Source: Chromobacterium sinusclupearum (lineage in GTDB: Bacteria > Pseudomonadota > Gammaproteobacteria > Burkholderiales > Chromobacteriaceae). From it: DNA of 64,000 nt. Made by a program: the position numbers and the translations under genes. The DNA lies in the NCBI RefSeq assembly GCF_002902845.1, contig NZ_PPTF01000020.1, forward strand, positions 1 through 64,000. Direction: 5' to 3'. The notes under the pieces are model-generated. The model worked only from the letters and a program-made list of their open reading frames with translations. It did not search any database and was not told where the DNA came from. The first letter of the stretch is position 1; each line of letters begins with the position of its first letter. Of this stretch, positions 35,976 through 45,056 are shown piece by piece.

Positions 35976-36953
35976 ATGAGAATAAAGATGAACACGCCAG
36001 ACCGAATCCCCGCCCTCAGCCTTGCCGCCTTCGCTGCCGCCGCCTGCCTCGCCCTGTCCATGCCCGCCCGCGCCGATGAAAACGGCGTCAGTTTCTGGCT
36101 GCCGGGACAGATCGGCACTTTCGCCGCCGTGCAAAACGATCCGGGCTGGTCCTGGAGTTTCAGCGCCTATCACGGCAAAGCCAGCTCCGAGAGCGTCAAA
36201 CGCAACAGAAAAGGCGCGGTCTCCGCTAGCCTGCAGAGCACGCCGAATGATTTGCTGTTTGTGTCTCCGACTTACACCTTTGCCACGCCGGTAGCCGGCG
36301 CGCAGCTGGCGGTCTCGATGACCGGCTACTATGGCCGCGCCGAGGCCTACGCCAGCCAATCCACCACCACTGTGCGCGGCAGAACGCGCTCGCAGAGCAG
36401 CGATGACGTCCATGACGGCTTCGGCGATCTATACCCGATGGCGACGATGAAATGGAACCGCGGAAACCACAACTACCTGGCCTACGCCACCATGGGCGTG
36501 CCGGTCGGCGCCTACGACCCCAACCGCAACGCCAACCTGGGCCTGAACCACTGGTCCTATGACGGCGGCGGCGGCTACACCTATCTCAATGAAAAAACCG
36601 GCACCGAGTTTTCCGCCGTATTGGGGCTGACATTCAACCAGAAGAACCCGGACACCGACTACAAAAACGGCAACGACGCCCACCTGGATGTCTCGCTCTC
36701 GCAGTTTCTGAATGAAGACTTCCACATCGGCCTGGTCGGCTACGCCTACCATCAGTTGGAAAACGACAGCGCGCCGGGACTGGGCAAAAAAGATTACAAA
36801 GCCCGCGTCGCCGGCCTCGGCCCGCAGCTGGGCTATTTCTTCAAAGTGGGCCAGCAGAAGTGGTACGCCAACCTGAAAGCCTACGACGAATTCGACGCCC
36901 ACAACCGCACGTCTGGCTGGAACGCCTGGCTGACGCTGTTTGTGCCGATCTGA
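35976..36953 (+). CDS. Outer-membrane channel of the phenol-degradation MetA / SphA-like family
   Basis: A 325-residue exported beta-barrel protein. A signal peptide (LSLAAFAAAACLALSMPARA) is followed by ENGVSFWLPGQIGTFAAVQN, the characteristic opening of 'transporter' proteins linked to uptake of hydrophobic compounds (PF13557). Alternating strands run to the end, and the terminal residues FVPI are hydrophobic. The start is uncertain: ATG 35976 and 35988 are both in frame, and neither has a strong ribosome site. It stands alone between GNAT and a repeat element. Confidence 0.75.
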   Translation: MRIKMNTPDRIPALSLAAFAAAACLALSMPARADENGVSFWLPGQIGTFAAVQNDPGWSWSFSAYHGKASSESVKRNRKGAVSASLQSTPNDLLFVSPTYTFATPVAGAQLAVSMTGYYGRAEAYASQSTTTVRGRTRSQSSDDVHDGFGDLYPMATMKWNRGNHNYLAYATMGVPVGAYDPNRNANLGLNHWSYDGGGGYTYLNEKTGTEFSAVLGLTFNQKNPDTDYKNGNDAHLDVSLSQFLNEDFHIGLVGYAYHQLENDSAPGLGKKDYKARVAGLGPQLGYFFKVGQQKWYANLKAYDEFDAHNRTSGWNAWLTLFVPI

Positions 36954-36959
36954 TTGTTC

Positions 36960-37040
36960 GTAGGGCGGAAGCCCGGAGGGCGCTCCGCCATTGGCAGACA
37001 ATGGATGGCAGATCGCCCCGCAAGCGGGGCATCAGCCCTA
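36960..37040. repeat. Palindromic repeat element with GTAGGGC/GCCCTAC ends (REPIN-like)
   Basis: GTAGGGC at 36960-36966 and GCCCTAC at 37034-37040 are inverted ends of an 81-base element. Inside are two smaller palindromes: GGCGGAAgcCCGGaGGGcgcTCCGCC and GATCGCCCCgcaaGCGGGGCATC. Both modules recur near 50337-50418, and the first near 6576. It lies between two convergent genes. Confidence 0.65.
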
Positions 37041-37046
37041 CACACA

Positions 37047-37607
37047 TCACTCCGCGCCCAGCGATACCCTCCCCACGCGGTAATGCTCGCAGCCGAGCGC
37101 TAGATTGTCCGGTGCCTCACGCAGCAGCACGATGCGCGTGAGCAGCCACGTCGAGGGATCGAAAGCGCTTGCCGCCGCCAGCGTATTCGCATCCTGCAAC
37201 CGCGTCCGTCCCCAGTCCTCCTCCGCCGCGCGCCGCGCCGCCAAAGACTCCGCTGCCGCCAAGGAGAGGCGCTCGATCACCGCATGGCGCGCCGCTTCCG
37301 CCTCGCCTTTCCACTCGCCGAACCAGGCCACGCCGCCATTCACAATGGGGCGGCCAAACGATTCGCTCAGCGCGGCAAAACCGGGTCCGGACAGAAAGTC
37401 GCGCATGCCCTCCGCCGTCCGCCACAGATAGAACGGCGCATAGGCATTGGCAGCGGCGCCCGGCTCGCCCTTGATCGCATACAGGTAGGCCTTGAACGCC
37501 AGTCCCGACAGCCCGTCGGTCAGATGGCCACGCTCGGCGATGCGGCGCTCGATGATTTCCATCGGATAATCAGTCGGTAAAACGATGCGATATTGCATGG
37601 TCAGCAT
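37047..37607 (-). CDS. DUF4865 family protein
   Basis: A 186-residue cytoplasmic protein that opens MQYRIVLPTDYPMEIIERR with FYLWRTAEGMRDFLSGPGF, the DUF4865 pattern. Its biochemical role is unknown. It is last in a three-gene operon with a tautomerase (7-base overlap) and a carboxymuconolactone-decarboxylase-like protein, divergent from a LysR gene. That gene set recurs in proteobacteria and suggests oxidative or aromatic compound handling. Confidence 0.8.
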   Translation of the reverse strand: MLTMQYRIVLPTDYPMEIIERRIAERGHLTDGLSGLAFKAYLYAIKGEPGAAANAYAPFYLWRTAEGMRDFLSGPGFAALSESFGRPIVNGGVAWFGEWKGEAEAARHAVIERLSLAAAESLAARRAAEEDWGRTRLQDANTLAAASAFDPSTWLLTRIVLLREAPDNLALGCEHYRVGRVSLGAE

Positions 37608-38008
37608 GATTGCAGCTCCTCTCGGCTCAATGTCGAGGCCTGGCGGCCATGGCTGAACGACCAGTTGTCCATCTCACCGTCAGCAATCGCCACCAGCAGG
37701 TCGGCCGGGGCCAAGCCAGGCGACTCGGCCAGTATCTCCGCCATCCGCGCAAACAGGGCGGCCTTGGCTGCAGCCGTGCGCGGCCGGCCGGTCTGGATGG
37801 CCACCAGCACAAAATCATCTGAACGCGGGCCGCCGGCGTAGCCGCGGTCGAAGATCATTTCGCCCGCGTCGTGCTGGTGGATCAGCTGGAAACGGTCGGC
37901 CGGCGGCACGGCAAAGCATTCCACCATGGCCTGATGGACACCATCGGCCAGCGCGCGCAGATAGCGCGGCGGCTTGCCTTTAAGCAGGGAAATACGGGCA
38001 TACGGCAT
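37601..38008 (-). CDS. Tautomerase family protein
   Basis: A 135-residue enzyme of the 4-oxalocrotonate tautomerase/MIF superfamily. The frame starts Met-Pro (MPYARISL), so Pro2 would become the catalytic N-terminal proline after Met removal. The body (LADGVHQAMVECFAVPPADR, FVLVAIQTGRPRTAAAK) fits the double-length tautomerase_2 type. It is the middle gene of the operon, 9 bases after the CMD gene. Confidence 0.85.
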   Translation of the reverse strand: MPYARISLLKGKPPRYLRALADGVHQAMVECFAVPPADRFQLIHQHDAGEMIFDRGYAGGPRSDDFVLVAIQTGRPRTAAAKAALFARMAEILAESPGLAPADLLVAIADGEMDNWSFSHGRQASTLSREELQSC

Positions 38009-38017
38009 GAGGCTCTC

Positions 38018-38332
38018 CTATCTTGTCTGATCGGCCAGAACGGCATCCAGCTGCTCCAGCGCGGCGGTTGCGGATGGCCAACCGACATAAAAGGCCAGAT
38101 GAGTCAGTAATTCGCCCAATTCCTCTGCGCTTAAGCCGTTGTCCAGCCCGCGTCTCAGGTGGAATTCCAGCGCGTGCGGCCGCGATTGACCAAGCAAGGC
38201 GGCGATCGTGATCAGGCTGCGTTCGCGTGGAGACAGCACCGCGCGCTGCCACGCATCCCCAAACAATACCTCGCGCGTCAGTTGTTCCAGCTTGGGGGCG
38301 AGGCGGGGCAAGGCTTCTGGTATAGAAAACAT
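38018..38332 (-). CDS. Carboxymuconolactone decarboxylase (CMD)-family protein
   Basis: A 104-residue AhpD-like protein. RSLITIAALLGQSRPHALEF and LTHLAFYVGWPSATAALEQL are the CMD-domain motifs. The catalytic Cys pair of AhpD is absent, and so is the Cys-X2-Cys of peroxidase-type members, so a lactone decarboxylase or other role is likely. AAGGAG precedes ATG 38332. It is first in the operon and faces the LysR gene. Confidence 0.85.
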   Translation of the reverse strand: MFSIPEALPRLAPKLEQLTREVLFGDAWQRAVLSPRERSLITIAALLGQSRPHALEFHLRRGLDNGLSAEELGELLTHLAFYVGWPSATAALEQLDAVLADQTR

Positions 38333-38440
38333 CGGTACTCCTTGGCATCGGTAAATACATGCGCTTACTGTAGCCCTGGCAAACCATCCTGAAAATCGCA
38401 TATATTTTCACCAACAATCTCAAAAAATAGGATTATTTGA

Positions 38441-39334
38441 ATGCGCAAAATCCTGCTGGACCCGGAAGCGCTGCAAAGCTTCGCCAGCGGCGTGGAACTG
38501 GGCAGCTTTGCCCGCGCGGCGGAGCGGCTGCATCGCTCCACCTCCGCTGTCAGCGCCCAGCTGAAAAAACTGGAAGAACAAGCCGGCGTACCCATCCTGC
38601 AAAAAAACGGACGCGGGCTGGAGCCGACTCCGGCCGGCGAGGTTTTGCTGTCCTATGCCCGCCGCTTGCTGGAGCTGAATGACGAGGCCGTGCAGGCGGT
38701 GCGCGGCGCGGAGTTGGCCGGCAGCGTGCGGCTGGGGCTGGCCGAGGATTTCGGCGAAGGCATGCTTCCGCAAGCGCTGGGCCTTTTCGCCCGCGCCTGC
38801 CCGGAGGTCCATGTGGAAGTGCGGGTCAGCCGCAGCCTGGAGCTGCAGCAAGCGCTGCGCAGCGGCCAGTTGGACCTGGCCCTGCTATGGAGCGATGGCA
38901 TGCCCTGGCCGCATCAGGACAGATTGGGCCAGGCGCAATTGCACTGGATAGGCCGGAAAGAAAGCCAGCCAAGCATAGCGGGACGGCCGCTGCCCCTGGT
39001 GCTATTCGACGCGCCCTGCCTGGTGCGGCGGCTGGCCTTCGATGCCCTGGACCAGGCAGGCCAGCCCTGGCGGGTGGCGGTCAGCGGCAGCAGCCTGGCC
39101 GGCCTGTGGTCCGCGGTGCGCGCCGGCTTGGGCATCAGCGCCCGCACGGCTTTGGGTCTGCCTTCGGACTTACGCGCCCTGTCTCCCGCGGAGTGCGGAT
39201 TGCCGTCGCTGCCGCGGCTGGAACTGGCCCTGCTGCGGACGCAAACCCCGCTGCCCGATGCCGCGGAGCAGCTGCGCCGCATCCTGCTGGACAGTCTGGC
39301 GGAGCGCATGCCTGAAGAGACTGCCGTCGCATAA
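38441..39334 (+). CDS. LysR-family transcriptional regulator
   Basis: A 297-residue regulator. The N-terminal winged helix (ALQSFASGVELGSFARAAER, HRSTSAVSAQLKKLEEQ) covers residues 9-65 and the effector-binding domain residues 90-290. It is divergent from the CMD-tautomerase-DUF4865 operon, with a 108-base AT-rich intergenic region, so it most likely controls that operon. Confidence 0.9.
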   Translation: MRKILLDPEALQSFASGVELGSFARAAERLHRSTSAVSAQLKKLEEQAGVPILQKNGRGLEPTPAGEVLLSYARRLLELNDEAVQAVRGAELAGSVRLGLAEDFGEGMLPQALGLFARACPEVHVEVRVSRSLELQQALRSGQLDLALLWSDGMPWPHQDRLGQAQLHWIGRKESQPSIAGRPLPLVLFDAPCLVRRLAFDALDQAGQPWRVAVSGSSLAGLWSAVRAGLGISARTALGLPSDLRALSPAECGLPSLPRLELALLRTQTPLPDAAEQLRRILLDSLAERMPEETAVA

Positions 39335-39415
39335 GAAAGCGTCCGCGCATTGCGGGAGTTGAAGCAAAAGCTCTTAACATTGATAATTAATGGTTTTTGA
39401 AGCGGAATCCGTAGC

Positions 39416-40186
39416 ATGGCCGTCATCACACTCGTCGACCGGATCGACGCCCTCCTGCCCCAGACCCAGTGCGGTCAGTGCAGCCATGCCGGCTGCCGCC
39501 CGTACGCCGAGGCGCTGGCGGAAGGCCGCGACCCGATCAACCGCTGCCCGCCGGGCGGCGAGGACGGCGTGCGGGCGCTGGCGGCGCTGCTGAATCAGCC
39601 GGTCATCCCGTTCGACCCTGCCGGGCCGCAGCCCAAGCCGCGCGCGCTGGCGGTGATACGCGAGGACAGCTGCATAGGCTGTACGCTGTGCATCCAGGCC
39701 TGTCCGGTAGACGCCATCGTCGGCGCGGCCAAGCAGATGCACACCGTGATCGCCGACGAATGCACCGGCTGCGAACTGTGCCTGGCGCCCTGTCCGGTGG
39801 ACTGCATCGACCTGGTGCCGGTAACCGATCCCGACGACGGCAAACGCGAACGCGTGATGGCGCGCGCCGCCCTGGCCCGCCAGCGCTATGATGCCCGCCA
39901 GGCGCGCAAGGCGCGCGATGCGGCGGACAAGGCGAAGCGGCTGGCCGAACGCGCCGCCGTCCCGGCATCGCCCGCCCCAGCGGCGGCGCAGGCCGCGACC
40001 GCCGCGCCGGCTGCCGCGCCCGTGGACAAGAACGAGCTGATCCGCAAAGCGATGGAGCGCGCCAAGCAGCAGGCGCCGGTGGCCGCCACCGCCTCCTCCG
40101 ATAAGATGGCGGTGATCCGCGCCGCGATGGAACGCGCCGCCGCGATGAAAGCGGCGCAACAGGAAGCCGATAAGGATAAAGAGTGA
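39416..40186 (+). CDS. rsxB: RsxB/RnfB-like iron-sulfur protein, soluble form
   Basis: A 256-residue ferredoxin-type protein. The N-terminal CGQCSHAGC plus NRCPPGG is the Rnf-type [4Fe-4S] cluster domain. Two further clusters are formed by [12 protein letters not shown] and [12 protein letters not shown]. It lacks the N-terminal membrane helix of E. coli RsxB, and no other rnf gene is present. Residues about 185-256 are an Ala/Lys-rich tail with two related copies of IRKAMERA and IRAAMERA. Its stop overlaps the nth start by 4 bases. Role in the SoxR-reducing pathway or delivery of electrons to Nth is possible but unproven. Confidence 0.85.
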   Translation: MAVITLVDRIDALLPQTQCGQCSHAGCRPYAEALAEGRDPINRCPPGGEDGVRALAALLNQPVIPFDPAGPQPKPRALAVIREDSCIGCTLCIQACPVDAIVGAAKQMHTVIADECTGCELCLAPCPVDCIDLVPVTDPDDGKRERVMARAALARQRYDARQARKARDAADKAKRLAERAAVPASPAPAAAQAATAAPAAAPVDKNELIRKAMERAKQQAPVAATASSDKMAVIRAAMERAAAMKAAQQEADKDKE

Positions 40187-40815
40187 ACGCCGCCAAACGC
40201 CTGGAAATCTTCCGACGCCTGCGCGAGGCCACCCCGCACCCGACCACCGAGCTGGAATACAACACGCCGTTCGAGTTGCTGATCTCGGTGCTGTTGTCGG
40301 CGCAGGCAACCGACGTTGGCGTCAACAAGGCCACGCGCCGGCTGTATCCGGTGGCCAACACCCCGTCTGCGATGCTGGCGCTGGGCGAAGAAGGCCTGGC
40401 CGAGTTCATCAAGACCATAGGCCTCTACAAGACCAAGGCCAAGAATGTGATCGCCACCTGCCGTATCCTGCTGGAAAAGCATGGCGGCGAGGTGCCGCAA
40501 ACGCGCGAGGCGCTGGAAGCGCTGCCCGGCGTGGGCCGCAAGACGGCCAATGTGGTGCTCAACACCGCTTTTGGCCAGCCCACCATCGCGGTGGACACCC
40601 ATATTTTCCGCGTTTCCAATCGCACCCGCATCGCGCCGGGCAAGGACGTGCGCGAGGTGGAAGACAAACTACTCAAATTCGTGCCGGCCGAATTCAAACT
40701 GGACGCGCATCATTGGTTGATTCTGCATGGACGCTACATATGCAAGGCCCGCAAGCCGGAATGTCACCGCTGCGTCATCGCGGACCTCTGCGAATATCCG
40801 GCAAAACCGTTATGA
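40183..40815 (+). CDS. nth: Endonuclease III
   Basis: A 210-residue DNA glycosylase/AP lyase that removes oxidised pyrimidines. The helix-hairpin-helix [18 protein letters not shown] contains the catalytic Lys, followed by [11 protein letters not shown] with the catalytic Asp. The C-terminal [19 protein letters not shown] binds a [4Fe-4S] cluster. It begins with GTG inside the rsxB stop (GTGA), showing coupling. Confidence 0.95.
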   Translation: MNAAKRLEIFRRLREATPHPTTELEYNTPFELLISVLLSAQATDVGVNKATRRLYPVANTPSAMLALGEEGLAEFIKTIGLYKTKAKNVIATCRILLEKHGGEVPQTREALEALPGVGRKTANVVLNTAFGQPTIAVDTHIFRVSNRTRIAPGKDVREVEDKLLKFVPAEFKLDAHHWLILHGRYICKARKPECHRCVIADLCEYPAKPL

Positions 40816-40917
40816 TAAAAATGGAGAGAGAAACTGGGCGCCCATGACAATAAGCGGATTGCAAAAACGCGTAGCCGCCCCCATTTACCTTCCCGCATCA
40901 GCCCAAAAGGATCGCCC

Positions 40918-42399
40918 GTGACCAACAGTCTCCGCATCATGGCCGGCGCCCTGCTCGCGGCGTCGTTACTGTCCGGCTGCGACAGGATCGAGCAGTTTGT
41001 AAAAGGCAGCAGCCAACCCGCTCCCGTTGCCATTCCCGCCCAGCAGGATGGCCGCGTGGCCATGCTATTGCCCGACTTCACCCAGCTGGTCACCCGCGAC
41101 GGGCCGGCGGTGGTCAATATCCAGGCGGCGCGCGACGCTTCCGTCTCGACGCAGCCAAGCAGCCATCCTCAGCTCCCGGTTCCGGAAGACGACCCGCTGT
41201 ATGACTTCTTCCGCCGCTTCATGCCGCCCTCCCCGCAGCAAGACCAGCCGCAGGAAGACAGCGTGTCCTACGGTTCCGGCTTCATCATCAGCAGCGACGG
41301 CTATATCCTGACCAATGCCCACGTGGTGGCCGATGGCCGGCAGATTCGCGTCACGCTGACCGACAAGCGCGAGCTGCGCGCCAAGCTGGTGGGCCTGGAC
41401 AAGCGCAGCGACGTGGCCTTGCTGAAAGTGGCGGCGGCGGACCTGCCGGTGGCCAAGATAGGCAACCCGTCGGACTTGAAAGTCGGCGAATGGGTGGCCG
41501 CCATCGGCGCGCCGTTCGGCTTCGACAACACCGTCACCGCCGGCATCGTCTCGGCCAAGGGCCGCAGCCTGCCCGACGAGACGCTGGTTCCGTTCATCCA
41601 GACCGACGTGGCGATCAACCCTGGCAACTCGGGCGGCCCGCTGTTCAATCTGCGCGGCGAGGTTGTCGGCATCAATTCGCAGATTTACAGCCGATCCGGC
41701 GGTTTCATGGGCATTTCCTTCGCCATCCCGATCGACCTGGCGATGCAGGTGGCCGACCAGCTGAAAACCAAGGGCAAAGTCAGCCGCGGCCAACTGGGCA
41801 TCAATATCCAGGAAGTCACGCAGGAATTGGCGCAATCGTTCGGCCTGCCGCGCCCATCCGGCGCGCTGGTGGTGCGAGTGGATCCGAAGGGACCGGCCGC
41901 CAAGGCCGGCCTGATGCCGGGCGACATCATCCTGAAGCTGAACACCCAAGTCATCGACAGCTCCAAAGACCTGCCGATGCTGGTGGGCGCGCTCGGCCCC
42001 GGCACCAAGATCAAGCTGGTCGTGTGGCGCAAGGGCTTCGAGAAGAGTCTGGAAGCCACCCTGGTGGAACAGGCGCCGGACACGGAAGGCAATGCCAAGC
42101 CAGCCAACGACAACACGCCGCAAGGCTATCAGTTCGGCAAGCTGGGCCTGACGCTGTCCGAGCTGACGGCTGAGCAGCGGGCCGACCTGGGCATCCGCGG
42201 CGGCCTGCTGATCCAGAAGGCGCAAGGCCCCGCCGCCCGCTCCGGCCTGCAGCCCGGCGACATCATCATGGGCCTGAACCAGAACGACGTCACCAGCATC
42301 ACCGCGTTCGAGAAAGCGCTGGCCAACTCCGGCGGCCACGCCGCGCTGCTGGTCAAACGCGGCGACGCCATGCTGTTCATCGCGCTGCGGACGGACTGA
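40918..42399 (+). CDS. Do-like (DegP/MucD) serine protease, lipoprotein form
   Basis: A 493-residue HtrA-family periplasmic protease. It begins with a GTG after AAGGATC and has a lipobox (LLSGC, Cys21), so it is probably anchored as a lipoprotein, unlike E. coli DegP. The triad is His135 (TNAHVV), Asp165 (SDVALL) and Ser238 (PGNSGGPLF). Two PDZ domains follow (about 285-370 and 400-490, with LMPGDIILKLN and LQPGDIIMGLN). It acts in envelope protein quality control. A strong terminator ends the gene. Confidence 0.92.
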   Translation: MTNSLRIMAGALLAASLLSGCDRIEQFVKGSSQPAPVAIPAQQDGRVAMLLPDFTQLVTRDGPAVVNIQAARDASVSTQPSSHPQLPVPEDDPLYDFFRRFMPPSPQQDQPQEDSVSYGSGFIISSDGYILTNAHVVADGRQIRVTLTDKRELRAKLVGLDKRSDVALLKVAAADLPVAKIGNPSDLKVGEWVAAIGAPFGFDNTVTAGIVSAKGRSLPDETLVPFIQTDVAINPGNSGGPLFNLRGEVVGINSQIYSRSGGFMGISFAIPIDLAMQVADQLKTKGKVSRGQLGINIQEVTQELAQSFGLPRPSGALVVRVDPKGPAAKAGLMPGDIILKLNTQVIDSSKDLPMLVGALGPGTKIKLVVWRKGFEKSLEATLVEQAPDTEGNAKPANDNTPQGYQFGKLGLTLSELTAEQRADLGIRGGLLIQKAQGPAARSGLQPGDIIMGLNQNDVTSITAFEKALANSGGHAALLVKRGDAMLFIALRTD

Positions 42400-42415
42400 T
42401 CCTCTTCCCTCTAGC

Positions 42416-42448
42416 AAAAGCCATCCGCCCTCAGCGGATGGCTTTTTT
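42416..42448 (+). terminator. Rho-independent terminator after the Do-like protease gene
   Basis: AAAAGCCATCCGC at 42416-42428 pairs perfectly with GCGGATGGCTTTT at 42434-42446, with further T. Confidence 0.92.
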
Positions 42449-42590
42449 CATTTCATCCATGGACTCACTGCCAAGCCGCAACATTGTCCGGCCACATTCC
42501 CTATTTACATATTTCCATTTACAATTCAATGTCAAGATAATTGGCATATTAAAGTAAAAGAGATAACTCAAATAATTTGGAAAGTGAAAT

Positions 42591-43331
42591 ATGAAACGCA
42601 AGCTATGGATAGCGGCTTTGAGTCTCCTGGCGGCGCAAACCGCCTTCGCCCAAACTGAAGCGTCTCAGGAAATCGGCAGCGGCCAACTCGCTGGTGAAAA
42701 ACAAGTCTCGCTTTACCGTCAAACTGACGATGCTTTGCCACAAGTGAGCTTCAACACCACCGGCTATACGCTGTTCGGCGTCCTGTATGTCGCGGCGGCG
42801 GTCGCCAAGATGAAATCGCAGAGCAGCAGCCTGCAAGACGCCTATCACGCCTATTTGCAGGCTCACCCCGAGTTGCCGACGCTGCAACAAGCATTCCGCA
42901 ATCGTCTGGACCAAGACTTGAAAACAGCGGGAATAGAAGCGGCCAGCTTCGACGACGTTCAGAAGGAAAGCACCGACAAGGCGCTCATCTATCATTTTGA
43001 CGCCGCCAAGTTGAACACTCACAAACTCGTGGTGCTGGACAAGCTGGACGCATCCTACTTCGCCCCGAGTTCTACCGACCCCTACAAACCGCTGAGCCGC
43101 GTGGTCGTATCCATATATGATCACGATCACCCAGAAGCCAAGCCATTGCAGTTTGTCCGCGTAGCGAATAGCGCGCAGGGCGATTCACCCTATGCATTCA
43201 AGGATTATGAAGCACTCAGCAAGGATATTGGCCAAGCCTACTCCGGTCTCAAGGCAAGCACAGAAATGCTGGCCGACGAACTCGTCCGTTCGATGACCAG
43301 GACAGACACAGCCGCCATCTCCACGCCGTAA
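42591..43331 (+). CDS. Exported protein of unknown function (246 aa)
   Basis: A 246-residue protein with a 20-residue signal peptide (LWIAALSLLAAQTAFA). Residues 55-72 (FNTTGYTLFGVLYVAAAVAK) are moderately hydrophobic. The rest is soluble and mixed, with no cysteine and no motif I recognise. The upstream 110 bases are AT-rich and hold the promoter; GAAAGTG precedes the ATG. Both sides are bounded by terminators, so it is a single transcription unit. Confidence 0.75.
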   Translation: MKRKLWIAALSLLAAQTAFAQTEASQEIGSGQLAGEKQVSLYRQTDDALPQVSFNTTGYTLFGVLYVAAAVAKMKSQSSSLQDAYHAYLQAHPELPTLQQAFRNRLDQDLKTAGIEAASFDDVQKESTDKALIYHFDAAKLNTHKLVVLDKLDASYFAPSSTDPYKPLSRVVVSIYDHDHPEAKPLQFVRVANSAQGDSPYAFKDYEALSKDIGQAYSGLKASTEMLADELVRSMTRTDTAAISTP

Positions 43332-43345
43332 GAGCCTCGCCACGC

Positions 43346-43377
43346 AAAAAGGCGAGACCCATGGGCCTCGCCTTTTT
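43346..43377. terminator. Bidirectional terminator
   Basis: AAAAAGGCGAG at 43346-43356 pairs with CTCGCCTTTTT at 43367-43377. It ends the exported-protein gene rightward, and its A/T ends let it act also for the permease gene from the right. Confidence 0.85.
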
Positions 43378-43393
43378 CACTCCATCCGTCGGA

Positions 43394-44791
43394 TCAGGCC
43401 GGATTGTGCAGCAGCGAATTGCGACGCGAGTAGCCGAAGTACACCACCAGGCCGATAGCCAGCCAGGCGGCGAAGCAGGCCCAGGTCAGCAGCGACAGCT
43501 GGGTCATCAGGAAGCCGCAGAACAGGATGGCCAGGCCCGGAATCAGCGGCACGGCCGGGCAGACGAACTTGCGCGGCAGGTCCGGCTCGCGCTTGCGCAG
43601 CACGATGACCGACAGGGCGATCAGGGTGAAGGCCGCCAGGGTGCCGATGTTCACCAGCTCGGCCAGCGTGTGCAGCGGCACCAGGCCGGCGATCAGCGCG
43701 ATCACGGTGCCGATCAGCCAGGTGGCCTTGTACGGGGTGCCGTACTTCGGGTTCACTTCGGAGAAAATCTTGGGCAGCAGGCCGTCGCGGCTCATGGCGA
43801 ACAGGATGCGCGTCTGGCCGTAGGTCATCACCAGGATCACGGTCATCATGCCCAGGATGGCGCCCAGATCGACGAAACCGGCGAACCAGTCCAGCTTGGC
43901 CACCTGCAGCGCCAGCGATACCGGGTGGTCCACGCCGGCAAACTGCAGATAAGGCACAATACCGGTCATGATGGCGGCCACCACCACGTACAGCAGCGAA
44001 CACACCGCCAGCGACCAGATCACGCCGCGCGGAATATCCTTGGCCGGGTTCTTCACTTCCTCGGCCGCGCAAGTCACGGCATCAAAGCCGATGAAGCTGA
44101 AGAACACGATGGCCGCGCCATGGAACACGCCGGAGAAGCCGAACGGCAGCGCCGGCTGCCAGTTGACCGGCTTGACATGCCATACGCCGATGGCGATGAA
44201 CAGCAACACCACGCCCACCTTGATCAGCACCACCACATTGTTGACGCGCTTGGATTCCTTGATGCCGAAAGCCAGCAGCGCGGTGATCAGCATCGCGATA
44301 CAGAAGGCCGGCAGATTGAACAACGTGTCCTTGCCCGGCACCGAGCCGGCGGCGGCGGTCAGCGCCTGCGGCAGCGTCACGCCAAAGCCGGACAGCAGGC
44401 TCTGGAAATAGCCGGACCAGCCAACCGACACGGCGGAGGACGCCAGCAGGTATTCCAGCAGCAGGTCCCAGCCTATGATCCAGGCAATCAGCTCGCCCAG
44501 CGTGGCGTAGGCATAAGTGTAAGTAGAGCCGGAAATCGGCAGCATGGAGGCGAATTCGGCATAACACAGCGCGGCAAAACCGCAGGCGAAGGCGCTGATG
44601 GCGAAGGACAGCACCAGGCCGGGGCCGGCGATGGTGGCGCCGGTGCCGGTCAGCACGAAAATGCCGGTGCCGATGATGGCGCCGATGCCCAACATGGTAA
44701 GGTCAAACGCGGAGAGCTCTTTTCGCAGCCCGCGCGAAGTCTGAGCGGTGGCCAGCATGCCCTGGACGCTCTTCTTGCGCATCAAACTCAT
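43394..44791 (-). CDS. APC-family amino acid permease (cationic amino-acid transporter type)
   Basis: A 465-residue inner-membrane transporter with 12 helices. The APC motifs are FDLTMLGIGAIIGTGIFVLT in helix 1 and FFSFIGFDAVTCAAEEVKNP in helix 6, the second being typical of the YfnA/CAT group that moves cationic or branched amino acids. No strong ribosome site precedes ATG 44791 (GATAGTAGACA), so the start could be the Met three codons in. A GC-rich structured leader lies upstream. Confidence 0.88.
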   Translation of the reverse strand: MSLMRKKSVQGMLATAQTSRGLRKELSAFDLTMLGIGAIIGTGIFVLTGTGATIAGPGLVLSFAISAFACGFAALCYAEFASMLPISGSTYTYAYATLGELIAWIIGWDLLLEYLLASSAVSVGWSGYFQSLLSGFGVTLPQALTAAAGSVPGKDTLFNLPAFCIAMLITALLAFGIKESKRVNNVVVLIKVGVVLLFIAIGVWHVKPVNWQPALPFGFSGVFHGAAIVFFSFIGFDAVTCAAEEVKNPAKDIPRGVIWSLAVCSLLYVVVAAIMTGIVPYLQFAGVDHPVSLALQVAKLDWFAGFVDLGAILGMMTVILVMTYGQTRILFAMSRDGLLPKIFSEVNPKYGTPYKATWLIGTVIALIAGLVPLHTLAELVNIGTLAAFTLIALSVIVLRKREPDLPRKFVCPAVPLIPGLAILFCGFLMTQLSLLTWACFAAWLAIGLVVYFGYSRRNSLLHNPA

Positions 44792-44827
44792 TGTCTACTA
44801 TCCCGTATTTTGGCCGGCACCGGTCGG

Positions 44828-44888
44828 CGCGCACGCAAAGCGTGCCGCGCTGAAACGACGAGACGCCCGCTGTCCAGGCGGGCGCCTC
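44828..44888 (-). other. Two strong hairpins in the leader of the permease gene
   Basis: GCACGC(AAA)GCGTGC near 44831-44845 and the 11-base arms GAGACGCCCGC (44860-44870) and GCGGGCGCCTC (44878-44888) form two consecutive hairpins 40-100 bases before the permease start. They may be an attenuator; no known riboswitch motif is visible. Confidence 0.4.
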
Positions 44889-45056
44889 ATGCTCGGATTA
44901 GGCTGTAAAGTGATCTGATTTGTCCTCCGTCGCTGGCCTGTCTATGCGCAGGCCATGTCAACGAAGGGTTTCGATACTACAGCAGGGGCCTATCGCCACA
45001 ATACGGGAAAACAGCAATGGCCAGAAACCAGCCATTCAGCATTCATTAAACTTTTA

